Below, one piece after another: positions 1 through 12,570 of a DNA stretch of 64,000 nucleotides (positions are counted from its first letter, which is position 1; each line of letters starts with the position of its first letter). A program made the translations under genes and the position numbers. This DNA is from Crotophaga sulcirostris (taxonomy: Eukaryota; Chordata; Aves; Cuculiformes; Crotophagidae). The DNA lies in contig VYZB01000723.1 of NCBI GenBank assembly GCA_013397455.1, forward strand, positions 62,001-126,000. Reading direction: 5' to 3'. Below the pieces are notes generated by a model. It worked only from the letters and a program-made list of their open reading frames with translations, made no database searches and was not told the origin of the DNA.

Positions 1-3000
1 TAGCATTTGGATAAGGATGATCTGAAATGTTAGGGGACTTCAAGGCCTGTGCTTTCCTAATTAACTGTAGTTTTCTCCATAAATAGTAGAAGAGGCTAGT
101 CATATTGCAAGTTTTTGTCACATTAGAAAATATCAGTATAGAGGCTAATGTATTGCAAGAAAACAGAAGCACGATACAGTCCTAAAAGCTATATTATTTA
201 TGCATGTAAGCACATTTCAAGGTGATTTTACATACAGTTATACATAACTAACCACTCTATAGCAATAAACCATTTAAACAACTGTTAATCATTTCTAAAG
301 AGAACTTTAATATGTACTGCGATTGGTAGTCACACTGAGTCTGAATTAAATCTGATTCAGCTAAAAGCATTACTGCTCCTTCTTCTGCTAACAGACTCAA
401 GTCTCAAAGCCATGTTATTTTCATCGTGCTTTCAATAAAATGCACCAGCCTAAAGTCTCCTACATATTTTGTCCTAAATTGCCAAGATTTGAATTTGAAT
501 TAACACATAAAAAGGAGAAAATCTGAACTCGTGAATATCTGTCATGGATTTTTTGTTTCCCTCCCCATCTCTGGATGACAGGAAGAAGGAATCCTACTGT
601 TCTGTAGTGGAAAACTAAAAACAAATTAAAGACTTAAGAAACAAAGCAGATTGTCTTTAAATCTTCCATGGAAGAGTGTCCAATTCTATTTAGTAAATGG
701 CGAACTACAAATTGTTTCTTAAAATATCATATTGAGCTAAAGAGTCATTTAAAGTTTTCAAGTAAAATTTTTCCTGATGTCCACAAGCAGAATTTTAAGA
801 GACTCAAGAGGAAATGGTCAGGCATTGGCATAATAGTACAATTTCTGTCCAAAGAGGGTAATGTAATAAAGTGAGGTCCTCTGTAAACACAGTACAGTGT
901 TAAAGGTTTCAAATAGCTGAACACAAGAACAACCCAGTTTATATGCTATTATAGAGACTTCAGTTTGGTTCATGTTACTGAAGGTAAAAAGGTGCATTCT
1001 AGCAGACAGCTGTATCATGGGAAGGACCACAGATTTTCCAATACAGTGACGATCCCAATGATGGAGAAGGCAGATGTCTCAGAAACAAGAAGAGTTTTCT
1101 ACTGTGACATGCAATGTAGGAGTCACGAAGTTCCCCTCAAGAAAAGAGAGTCAATGGACCAGATGATTCACTCATGCAAAGTAGGAGAGATCCAGGAAAG
1201 ATCACACTTGTCACATTAAAGGAAGGGCTAAATTGCTATCATTTTAGTTTCCTGCCTGAGGAACTAAGCAGATTTACAGCATATACATTTTTTAAACCAA
1301 CAAAAAATAACCATTACCAAAGACATGGTCAACTAGATGGTGGTACATCCATCTTTTGTGATCTAAAGTAACTACTGCACATGACCATGTGACAAGGTTT
1401 ACCCAGGTAATAGAAAACTGTAAACTTCATCATTCCCAGTGTGTGTATTCCATAAGTCAGTAGATACTTAACAGATGGAGGCAAGAGAGGCAAAGGTGGG
1501 CACAGACAAGACAGGCATAGACCAACAGGGAACTTTTCCTGGGATCCCACATCAACACTGTGGTAAGGCCTAGACTCCTCACTTTCGTGTGACTTCCACC
1601 CATGTTTTTCCAAAACATGCAATGAATATTAATAAGTGCCCAAACTGATGAAAATTTATGTGGAAATGAATCCAAGAGTAATGTCTTTCCACTTACAGTT
1701 AAATTAGACTTTCTGCCTAAATGCTCTTGAGGAATGACACGTATAATATCCCTTGCTGTTCCACTCCCATTACAAACAATTAGTCTGGAAATGATCCCGA
1801 AACATGAACTTCACTTGTGAAATGTCACAAAGTGAAATGCAAGCAAACTGTGCCTGTCCCCATCCCCTAATCCAAAAGCTTTTTGCCTATGTTTATTGCC
1901 ACCACCACCACCTAAGGCCCATGGTTTATAACTCGATACTTGTCTAGAACTATCACAAATTATATGTCCACATCTGGCATTGGAGTGGTGTATAGCCAAT
2001 TCAGGGACTGGAAGCAGCCCAAGGGGCAAAGATAAGATGCTGCTTTGTAGGAGATAATTTGTTTGATAAGGCTTCGTAATAGGAGATAGTCTGTTTCTGG
2101 TGTCTAGGGTAAATGACATGTATCTACAGCAAGTGCATTTTGCAGATTAATGAGCTCCATGCTTACATATATCAGATATGGGCATTGGCTGCACCTATAA
2201 AGGTTCTCTGATGCATTTTTGCATATCTCCTGTAGCTGTAAGACTGTGTGCAGCGGAGTGGGCAACTAGAAGACTGAGTGCCACCAGTGACAGTCTAAAT
2301 ATTGCTCATGTCTTAACCACCTGATGCATGAGTGGTGTTACACTCTCTCCCATGGATTGGATATCTTGAGACAGTATCAATAAAGTGCAGTGATGACAAG
2401 CCACAAGACTGTCTTGCTGCAAAAAGTCTTCTCAAATTGTAATTTATTAAAATCATACGCTCCCAGGAGAGTAAAAGGGAGCATTGTAATGTGAAAAAAA
2501 AGCATTTGTATTGTGGTATTTCTATTGCAATTTGTATTATGATAGCTATTGTTCCTCTGCAAAGACATACCCAGAATCCCACCAAATTCAGACAGTACCT
2601 CCTAATACAAAATGCCTTGAAGTTGTTGCAAAAAAAAGACGAACAATCCCAGTCCTAATAGTGACCTTGAAATTTTCCAAAATTTTTTGTGTGAAGTAAA
2701 GATATGTCAAATAAAAACTCAAGAGGAGAACATTCAAGACAGATGTAAAGCTGTTCGCAGAAAAGAGTTTTTACTTCAGTGGGCTGAATCTCCCAGGCTA
2801 GTCACTATCAGGAGCTCACCACAGCATGGGTGGTTGCTCTTTTCCTTTAAAAGCATCTCTATAGACATGCAGACTTAACATTTAAACATTTAAAGAGCCT
2901 AAGCTGCAAGTCTTTGTACATCAGCAAGACAGGATGTTAATACCAATATGCATAGGAGATTCTATCCACATGTTGCAATACTACACGGAGGGCCAACGCA

Positions 3001-5542
3001 GATGGAGGCTCCGTATGGGAGACAGGACAAGAAGTATCTCAGGGATTTAGATGAGTTTTGTGGGTTGCCCTCATTGGGTTTCCTCTTGGGAGCTGCAGAA
3101 CAGAGTAAATCACAGTTAAATGGCAGAGGTAGAGGTCCTGACAGTCTAGATAAAAAGGACCACAAACAAATGGCTCTCCTCTGAATTTCCTGCTCTCCAG
3201 TGAAAATGCTGTTTGACTGTGTCGCTTTGGCACCTCAGTGGGGCTACAGACATACATATGGTCTCCAGCAGCTGAAGACAATACACAAAATATTAAGCCT
3301 AAGAGTTACAGGTCAGACTTGCCATGTAAGTGGCCGAAGCAAAAATTTCTAGATCAATGGGAAATTGCATATCAAGCATTATTTCAGTGTGAGCTAAAGA
3401 ATGTCAAACTGCCTTTCATTACACTATATACATATAAAGAGTACTGCCACTATAAGACTTTAATTGAAAATAGGTATTCTGCTTCTAATTCACAATATGT
3501 TGCAGTCCAAATTAACTTTCCTATACAGGTGTGGCTTCAGGCGCCTCTAACAAAAGCTGAGCATATTCTGGAGTAGGTTTTTCCAGACATTTAGAAGCAT
3601 TTGTGGAATGTTGCCAGCTGAGAGCTCAGTGCAGTTTCAAAATACACACAAACAATACAATCAATTTAGGGATGATCCAAAACTACTGAGTTGCCTGTGG
3701 CAGTCTGAAAACTACTCACTGCCAAACACATCAACCTAAAATTGCAACACTTATGATTTTATGATTAAATCTCAAATGTTGGCAAAACTGTGGGCCTTGG
3801 GCAGAGTCCCTCTCTGAGAAGCACATTTAATCCTCAGACAAAATCATCTAAGCAGTGGAAAAAACAACCTGAAACATAGCTTCCAACTACCAAAAGCTGG
3901 CCTAGTAATTACTTCTTCTGACTATTTATAAATAATAAGCAGTTGGCCTTTTGGAAATACTGCTAGAATATGCATTAGAAGCAGGGAATTGATGTCCTTG
4001 AAAATAAGTATCATCTGGAAATAACTGCTATTACAACAGCTGTAAGAGAAACAGTGAAGGATTCTCTATAGTATAAATGCTGCACAGCTATGGGCCTGCA
4101 AAACACAGATAACTGACATGCATTAACCGTTTTTAACGAGGATATGCAATACAACATAATTGCTGACAACAGCTATCTGAATTTGCAGAAGCAGTTCAAA
4201 AGGCCCCAAATCCCATATCTTAGTATGAAAGATCATATTTATGTCAAATAATTGTATCCGAGTCTGCTGTTGACTGCCGTAGGTGGTGGCATTTTTTCAA
4301 AAGCAAACAGGATTTTGTTAAACTTAGCAGCTTGATGGGAAACTTAAACGTCTGCTATCTTGTACAACTGAAACACTGAAGTCAGCACTGACTACTCAAT
4401 TATTGCAATCCATGTGATTTGAGTTTTTTTTAAAAAATCATTGTTGCAGCTCTTATAGTCATACAACTTCATGGGAATGACAACACCACTTCCCCGTCCC
4501 GTCCCGTCCCCCCTCCCCTTCCCCAATTTAGCAGTAAATGTGTAGCTCTTGCAGCTGTGGAGAAACTCTTGCAAAAAAGATTCTATAAAGGTCAACAAAC
4601 CAGGAAACAAACACAAAAGCACCCAGACTACAATCTGGTGGCTTATCTATTTCTTTAAAGAAATTATTTATCCTTTCAAAACCGTAAAGACCATCAAGAA
4701 ATTAAATGAACAGTCCCATGATTTCATGTCATAAACTGTAAATGCTGGAAGATTGCAAAACCGAGGAATGCAGATGGAATTGCCCCTCTCTTACATCAGA
4801 AGATGAAAACATCTAAGCAAGCCTGAAAAAAAATGCCTGTCAAACGTGCCCAAGTACCTGGTGCTACATGCCTTCTCAGAGGACAAGGTAGGATTTTGCA
4901 GAACAGGGATGTCAGTGATACTAGCTTGAAGAAGACAGGATGGATCATACACTCCAGGACATGTCTGGCAACCTTTTCCAGCGCAGCTATAATGCACTAG
5001 CTCTGCTAGGCACTGATGTATTAGAATCAAATTATTTGATTCTGAATTAATCAGACTACAATTGGTCAGAATAAAGACTCAGCTATTTGCTGATGGCAAA
5101 GAGCTACAATTTTCACACCCTATTTTCATCCTGCTTCCTCCACCTTCTCCCCTCCACCAGACAAACAGAGTCTCAAAATCAGAAGTGTAGCTGCAGCCCC
5201 AGGTTTTCTGAACTTTTCCTTGGGAAAAAGAGAAACCTAAAAGACCCTGCAGCACTGACAGCTGCAGCAGATTTGCTATGCTAAGAAACACACAAAAGAC
5301 GACAAATGGTTAGGGGATATTTTCACAGAAATACATGCTAAATTTCACAATACAATCTCATAATGTCACTTGAGTCATTGAAGGCAATGCTCAGTTAAGG
5401 TTGTAATATGGTGTGTGACAGTGTGTAATTGCACTTTAAGCTCCGTATGCTCATGGGCTGCATAGCATGTTCTGAAAAAACAGCCAAGAAGGAGTCTGAG
5501 ACTGTGGCAATTGCTGAGCAGGAAGTTAGCAGATATAGCAAA
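1..5542. other. Unique non-coding stretch, no gene recognised
   Basis: This is AT-rich unique sequence. The open frames in it are short (up to 112 codons, at 3,238-3,576 plus), resemble no family I recognise and overlap on both strands, as expected by chance. Small items are a run of about five CCA units at 1,899-1,912 and a C-rich tract at 4,491-4,524 (listed separately). A splice-flanked open segment at 1,697-1,784 on the minus strand is discussed as a finding. I see no interspersed repeat, but very old ones could be missed by eye. Confidence 0.6.
4491..4524 (-). repeat. C-rich low-complexity tract, possible G-quadruplex on minus strand
   Basis: The plus strand reads as repeats of TCCCG followed by longer C runs separated by single T or TT. 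Read on the minus strand it gives at least four runs of three or more G with short loops, which meets the usual G-quadruplex pattern. It is an isolated tract in AT-rich surroundings with no promoter-like CpG cluster, so a simple repeat is the safest reading. Whether the structure forms is inference. Confidence 0.7.
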
Positions 5543-5608
5543 GTGGAGAATATGCTAAAATTGGTTTCCAAATGGGTAGAGAATATGTTAAAATTAATTT
5601 TCAGATAT
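5543..5608 (+). repeat. Imperfect 33-bp tandem duplication (two units)
   Basis: Two adjacent 33-bp units start at 5,543 and 5,576. They share the core GAGAATATG[C/T]TAAAATT at the same offset and differ more in their second halves. In the plus-strand frame starting at 5,429 the duplication keeps the frame, giving two 11-residue units that both begin VENMLKL. That frame has no other sign of coding, so a simple local duplication is more likely than a repeat protein. Confidence 0.75.
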
Positions 5609-8600
5609 ATTAGCTAGATTTATGGCTTTTTAAAAGCAATTTGCACTTAAGCGCTCTAGTCATTGTTTAATAACTTTGTACTGCTAGAGTTCAGTGTCAA
5701 CTGTTATACACTGTTTGCAGCTTTGAGCAGGCATCTTGGGACCTATATTTGAAGGAACTGGAGGGACAACTGAAAAAAAGTCCAGAGACAAGCAAAAAGG
5801 ATGACTTGAGGTCAGGAAAATATGACAGACTTTGGGGAAGAGGGGATGAAGTGACATTCTTTATAAGGCAAAAGATATGGAAAGATGCTTCAGTGTGCAA
5901 AACCTGGACACTAAGAGGAATGGAGCACTGTTCTCTGCATCTGTAGCAGATGAGACAAGCAGTTATGGCCCTAGATGGCAGCAAGGTCATACAACAGGAA
6001 AAGCTTTGCAGCAATGCAAGAATTTCCTGGGGCATTGTGGGAAGCCAGCCCCACCCACTATAAGTCTTTCAAATGAGTTAGAAGAGCATGTTATGAAGTG
6101 ACCTTTGGACAAAAAGATGAATGATACAATCTTTCAACACCCTTTCAGGCTCTGCATGACATTTGCCATGGCCAATCAATGGCAGAACTCCTGCTCACTA
6201 CCTGGCTACAGGAAACCACTCAGTTTTACTGCAGACTCACTGTACCATCTCCAATGCTAAAAAAGGAGACAAAGCTGTTGTCAAAATATAGCAAACTGGC
6301 AAAGTTTGATGGTGTGCAGATATGAAGATCCATTCTCCCTTTACCTTAGTGCTTCCAGAGGTATGATTTGATGCAGAGTCAGGGAGTGCAAGAAACACAA
6401 ATTACACTACAGCATAGCCTCCAAGAAAGACCTGTGAACAGCTTTCTGCCACAAGGACTCAATACGTCTAGGAGTTCCTGGTTGCCTTGCCTATTTTCTG
6501 GGGGTCCACCCTCGTTCAGTGACGACTTAGTGTACTTTTCCCATAGACATTCCCCTACATTACACAACTAGTGATCTAGAAAACACAGTCAGAGACCAAC
6601 TGCATGCCTTTAATTGTACAGGAGTCTCCGGCATTTCCACAAGCAAAGAAGCATGATGAATGTGGCCACTGTCTCCTGCTGACCACTCACTACCTTACTG
6701 CACATGCATAGGTGGACCCCTTCCTGCTGAAACCCTCAGCAGCATTACCCTTCCATGCTTATGCTGATAACATCAGCATCTCCACCTTTCCTCTGCCCAC
6801 TTGGAATGTCAAAGAGAACGACAGGAACAAATATTTCACACTCCAGGCCTGAATTACTTTACAAATAATTACACCTACCTCTAACAATTTTCTGGGGTCA
6901 GTGCACTGAAATTTCTACACTGTTAACAACTGCATTACTCTAAACCACTCACTATAAAACACATTTAGGATGCTGCCAAGTAGAGAAGCAAAGAAATTTT
7001 CTCAAGACGGAACATGCATTGATTTCACACCCTTCATGCACTATTGGGACGACCCTGAGCCCGCAGGCCACTTGCAGCAGTAGATTTTACATCACTAAGT
7101 ATGGTTAAGTTATTTCCTAATCTGTTGCCCCTATACCACCTTTGGCTCATGGTTAATCTTCACAGACAGAAAAGACAAAGATGCAATGTATGATTTTTCT
7201 CCATGTGGCAAATGTACTTAAATCATTCCTAAGCCTTTCAAACATAGCTTCACTTTGTTTTTCTAGGTCAGCACTTCACCAATCTTATAAAAATTTGTAA
7301 TAGCTATATTTGGCACTGAAGTCCACAGTTATAAACGGAACTAAATAAGTCAGTCACCATGAATAGGGTAAGGAGTTAATATAACCACTTTCTGTAGGAC
7401 ATATACCAATGCAGTGGAATGCAGATGCAAAAAACGTTTTACACAGTACAAAGGAGAAGCAAAGCATAGACATAGGTATACAGACATAAACAAGAGACCA
7501 ATAGAGGAGACACCCAAGGGGGATGTCCTGCAGCCTACCCAATTCCCTCAGCTTAGCCAAAAGATCTGAGAAAAACAGGCACTACAAAGCAAATATCTTG
7601 GCAGGTTCCAGGTCAATTAATACGAAAAAAAGAGCATAAAGTGAGATATATGCATTATATTTACGTGCATACATAACAGATCCTTTAAAGGAGAGATTCT
7701 CAGTAGCTGCTCTCATGACGTCTACAATATTCTCATTAAAATGTAAAACAAGCAACTGCAATGGCTTACAAGAAAGAGTGATGGGGATGGCTGCTGTACA
7801 ATATTCAGGCATTACTAATCTAATGGAATACTCATGAGGTCAGGCTGAAGTTTTGTGTATATCTCTGCGCATACATCCACACAAACACATTATAAAGTTC
7901 ATTCCCACAATGTGCTGGGCACTGTCCTAGCTACCCAGACCCATATGCCTACTCCAGACAATACAACAAAGTCAAGGACAGCTGAAGGCAAGCAAGATCT
8001 GACAAAAATTACATGAGCTGCACCTTTTGTTTTCTGACCATGTTAGGTGTTACAGACCTTGCAAGGACTGACAGTGTATGAGGCAAGGCTAAACTCCAGA
8101 GGTAACTGCCCCTATCCTTTATGTTTCTCAGTATGTCTCAGATTAAAACCACACATGAACATAAAGAAAACAAAGTGCAAAAGAAGAACAAATCAAGAGA
8201 AGACAGATGTCTTTAGACTCCGGAGCCTATTCGAAAAGTTCCATTTTTTCACACCAGAACCTGGGACCATTGCATTTTGCCTTAAGACACTCCATGACAC
8301 AGCTGTTGAAAGAAAAGCAGTTGTCAAAAGGTGTGAAATGCAAGGGGGAAAAGTCAAGCTGAGATTCTCTACCTGAGAGAGCCTTCACTTCAGCACAACA
8401 CACTTCAACACTCTTCTCCATCTTTATCACTGTCTCTGGGTCATGCCAGAAATACAGGGACTTCACTGTTTTCCCAAGAAAGATGCTACTAAAGTTTCAC
8501 TCATCACCACATTCTCTATTTTTTCACACACAAGAGTTACTCCTCTCAGCACTCCTAATACCGCATCTCATGCTTCACATTACACAATGGTAACGGTGAG

Positions 8601-11600
8601 CAAGAAAATAAGGCACCACCTTGAAAACTTGGCAGAAAAATAATAAATTCTAGAGCTCAGTTATTTGCAACAGGTTGTTAGCTACTGCTTTCTTCAAATC
8701 CAGTGCCACTCAGTGCAAGTGACAGATGACCTTCTTCACCGTTTATTCAGTCCTCTGGAAATTATGTTAATGCTCCTTTGATAACTGGCAGCCACGAGCT
8801 GCCTCAAGAAACCAGCAGTATTGAGAGCAACATAAAACCCCTGACCTTTCCTCAGCCATTAGAAGCACAAGGAGGTTGGAGTAGATGCTGCTGCATGGTT
8901 TACCACTGCTGGGTGACAATATATCCCTGTGCTGCTTACCTGCCCTATGTACCAGAGCAAGGGGTGGGTACAGGGAATCTCGAGTCCTTACCAGACCACG
9001 GATGTTCCATGCTTGCCCACTTACTCTATTTCTGTGCCAAAATCATGCTTACTGCCTTTTGAAAGCTACCACACTTTAACTCAGGAGTAAGACAGCCACA
9101 TGGGAACTTCTGCATCTGTTTTTTCATACAATGTCAGTTGTTCCTGATCCTATGTACCACTTGGGCTGACATGAGCATCCTGTCACAGCTTCAGGGGAGC
9201 TTCTGCTTGCCTTTTTGCCAGATATCATGAGCAATGGTAGCATTGCCAGATATAACTTGGCACTGCTGACACCATGCTGGCACGCAACCAACCACCAGAA
9301 GCAAAACTGAGCTCAGAGGCACAGAAGGGTAGGGCTTTGTGTTCCCTCCAGAAGAGGCTGGGGTACTTACATAGTGCTTTATGCTTTCCTGATTATTCCA
9401 CTACCAGTACATGAGCTAGCTATGCTTTGTTTGAATGTGCCCTCCACAACAGCATTGGAGCAGTTCTTGTAAGGCACAAAATAAAAGCACCAAGTCTTAG
9501 CATATGACTCAAGTCAAATGGGATTGGCTACAGATTCAGTCTCTCTATGTAGTTCTTATTTTTTTCCAGTTGCTTTCTCTGCCAGCTGCCACATAATGAG
9601 CTGCACCCGATGACACACTTCTGGTTGTCTCTTCCCTGCGTGGCGTTGCACGCTGGACTAGCCAACGATGGCAGAGGGTGACTAATACACACATCATCAC
9701 TATCTTTTTTTTCTAGTTCCACCAACCTATTTCCAAGGAAGCAGCATCTGCTAAGGAGAGGAGGACACATGCTTTGTGCAACACAACAACCCCCAGCATT
9801 GCTTGGGAGGATGTTGCAAATGAAACAGGAGCTCACCAGGCAACACCAGCTATAGCATCCAGGCTCCTGTTTTTTTGTTGGTGTTTTCATTGCCTTTCTC
9901 TTTCTAAAATGTCTCATGGAAGTGAAGTCATAATGGATTTCTTGGTGCTGCTGCAGAAATGAAAAATATCACATTACATCCTCTGCGCCTCTGGTTTTTC
10001 AAAGGTATGCCAAAAGGTAAAAGTGCACAAAAAAATCTGAGTTAAGAATTTTCCTCTATATCCAGTGTTTCCTACACTTCTAGGAAACAAAGCAGACCCT
10101 TAAGAAAAGTGATTATTGCCCTGCAGTGTTTTGCTCTGGTTTAGGGAATGCAGGACCAACACATATGGATTGCTGCAAATGGCTTTGCTGTTCCAAATTT
10201 GTTCTTTGATGTCTGGTGAGAAGTCCTTCTGAAACACATATCTCCAAAGAGTTGAGCACTCCTCCTAAGATAATGTGGGAAATAACAAGAAGCGGCAACC
10301 GCCACGGCAAGACCGTGGCAAGTTCATTCATCATAAGACAAATCATGCCAGGATGCCCTGTAGCGCTCTCGCTATATTGTTGTCATGACCAGGTATTGAT
10401 TGCCATCAGCTCAAAGCTGAATGCTTCCTCTTCTGTCTTTAAAGAAAAGCTTGCTACTTCCTGTTGCTAAGCATTTGCCTTGCTTTGTAAATCGCTGCAT
10501 AGTCAACAATCTATTATTTGATTTCGCAGTATTCAATGTACTAAAATAGAAAAAGAAACATTTTAAACTTTTTTTTCAACAAAAATCTATAATAACAAAC
10601 ATGACTGTAACACCATCATCATCATGAAATATGATCTTTTTTTTACACTTTTGTGTTGATAATAAACATTGAACAGCAAATTCAGGGAATATTTGTGCTT
10701 GCAGCAGCAGTGACCCCGTGATTACATTTTATGTAAGGAAGACTAGTAAATATTCCCAGAGCCATGGTAAAAGTGATGTTGAAAGAAAATGTGAGAGTTT
10801 GGAGGGACAAGAAGATGACTTAAAAACTGTTACTTTACCCATTTGCTTGTATTTCTTAAGAGGAAGTACAGAGGTAGTGCTGCTCCTTTAAGACTGCAGA
10901 AGCACTGCTAGCAAAAATAGTTTCTTTGTGAACTGCAAGATAGTACTCATTCTGTCAGCACCTCTTTCTCAATAAAACTGTGAAGGTGATGGGTCCTTTG
11001 AAAATCTTCTCCCCACAGCAGGAAGGTGGAAGCAGAATCACTACTGTGTTACTGTTTTAAATGCATGCAATTTAACCACACTGGAGTGATGTTGGAAAAG
11101 GAACACATTTTCTCCATCATGCCAAATCTATTACCATATTAATATTTGAATTTGCTTTCATATCTTGCATATACCTCTTTCGCAAGCACAAGTACTTGCT
11201 GATGTATTCAGATGCAACGCCCTTTATAAACACGACGCTGTGTACCTCACTACTAGAGAAGACTATCATGGGCCCTCTTGATTTGGAAACAAGAGGTACA
11301 TGTTTTGGTATGCCCCACCTTACAGAGGAACCAGAAGCTGAACAAGGAAAGTGGAACGGGAAGGTATCCACTTAGCAGCCCTGAACACAGCTCCTGTCTA
11401 GCCTGCAGGGACAGCTTGCCAGATGATAACACACTAAGTATTAAAATTATCTTAAATTGCCCATGGAAAAACCACTTCTTCAGATTTCCTTCCACCATGC
11501 ACACTGAAGAGTTGTGCCACAAAGTTCTGCAGTAAAAAGCCCTAAGGAGCTCTAGCCTCGTTGAGATCTACAAGTGCTTGACTGTTGTTTCTGAGTGGTT

Positions 11601-12460
11601 TATTGTGCACACTCTCTTTCCACTGAGCCATAAGCTGACTTCTCTTTCCCTCTCTGTAACCAGTCTCTTTACCGACTGATCATGCTGATTATCAAATTAA
11701 AATATTTTTCCCTTCTTCTTGGAGACTGTGGGACAGGGGATATAAGTAACCTCAGGAACTTCATTTGCTCCTTCGCATTGTCTCAAGGTCTCTGATTGCT
11801 TCCAGCAGTCTTGTACATCCTTCCAACTACCAAGCTGAACACCGGGCTAAGAGCAGGGGGGAAGCAGTCAGAGCACACACTTGGAAACAAAAGACTTCCA
11901 TCCTATCTCTGCCCTTTGCATGCAACCATGACTCTCCCTTCCCTCCCTATAGTCCTCACGGAAGCAATGTTTTCTCACTTTATACAGTGTCTGGTGCAAC
12001 ACACACTCAATCTCACATGGGCTCTGTAGACCTAACCATTTTTCTGTCTTAATTTCCTATCAATATGACTCTAATGCAGCTCAATACAGTCAGCCTTGAA
12101 GAGGCCAACATTGGAAGTACCCTGTTTTGTTGCACTGGGGACATATATCAGGGTTAACCTGGAAAAAGTGATGATAAAAGCATGCACTGTAAAAATAAAA
12201 TAAATACATAAATAATATATATTTCACCTGCCAGGTCTCAGAAAAGATACTGAGGGCCAGATATTTTGCAGTGATAAAAGGATATGAATTTTTCAGCACC
12301 TAACAACAACTGGGCAGATGACATTCCTGTTTGCTGATTCTCCTGAATCTGAAAGAATACTGGCCTCAGAGGGATTATCCCTGAAGCTTCCAGTAACAGA
12401 AAGCTACCTTCTACACTACAAACAGCTCTCGGCAATATCTAGAACATGCAGCAACTAGAT
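5609..12460. other. Unique non-coding stretch, no gene recognised
   Basis: This is AT-rich sequence without recognisable interspersed repeats or genes. The longest open frame is 129 codons at 9,528-9,917 on the minus strand. It is rich in Cys, matches nothing I know and has no clear splice borders, so I treat it as chance. A small cluster of CpGs with nested stems lies at 10,292-10,319. A 10-bp inverted repeat (arms 10,685-10,694 and 10,748-10,757) is within what chance gives in a window this size. Confidence 0.55.
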
Positions 12461-12570
12461 TAAACAACAAACAAGCAAACACACTCTCCCCAAAACCAAC
12501 CAAACAAAACCCCCCAAAAAACAACCAAACAAAAAATCCAACTCCCCAAAACAACAACAAAACCACCAAA
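12461..12570. repeat. A/C-rich low-complexity tract
   Basis: About 110 bp consist almost only of A and C on the plus strand, with many AAAC- and CCAAAC-like units and only one or two G. It resembles a decayed AAAC-type microsatellite. I see no retrotransposed gene or SINE body next to it for which this could be a tail. Confidence 0.8.

Noticed and set aside
9528..9917. 129-codon Cys-rich minus-strand frame
   Set aside because: Cysteines are not arranged in a pattern I know, there is no signal peptide, and a shorter overlapping frame is open on the plus strand.
10737..10747. An 11-base match (GGAAGACTAGT) to the start of the miR-7 family, near an inverted repeat
   Set aside because: The match stops before the rest of the mature sequence, the expected opposite arm is absent, and the 10-bp inverted repeat nearby is within chance for this window.
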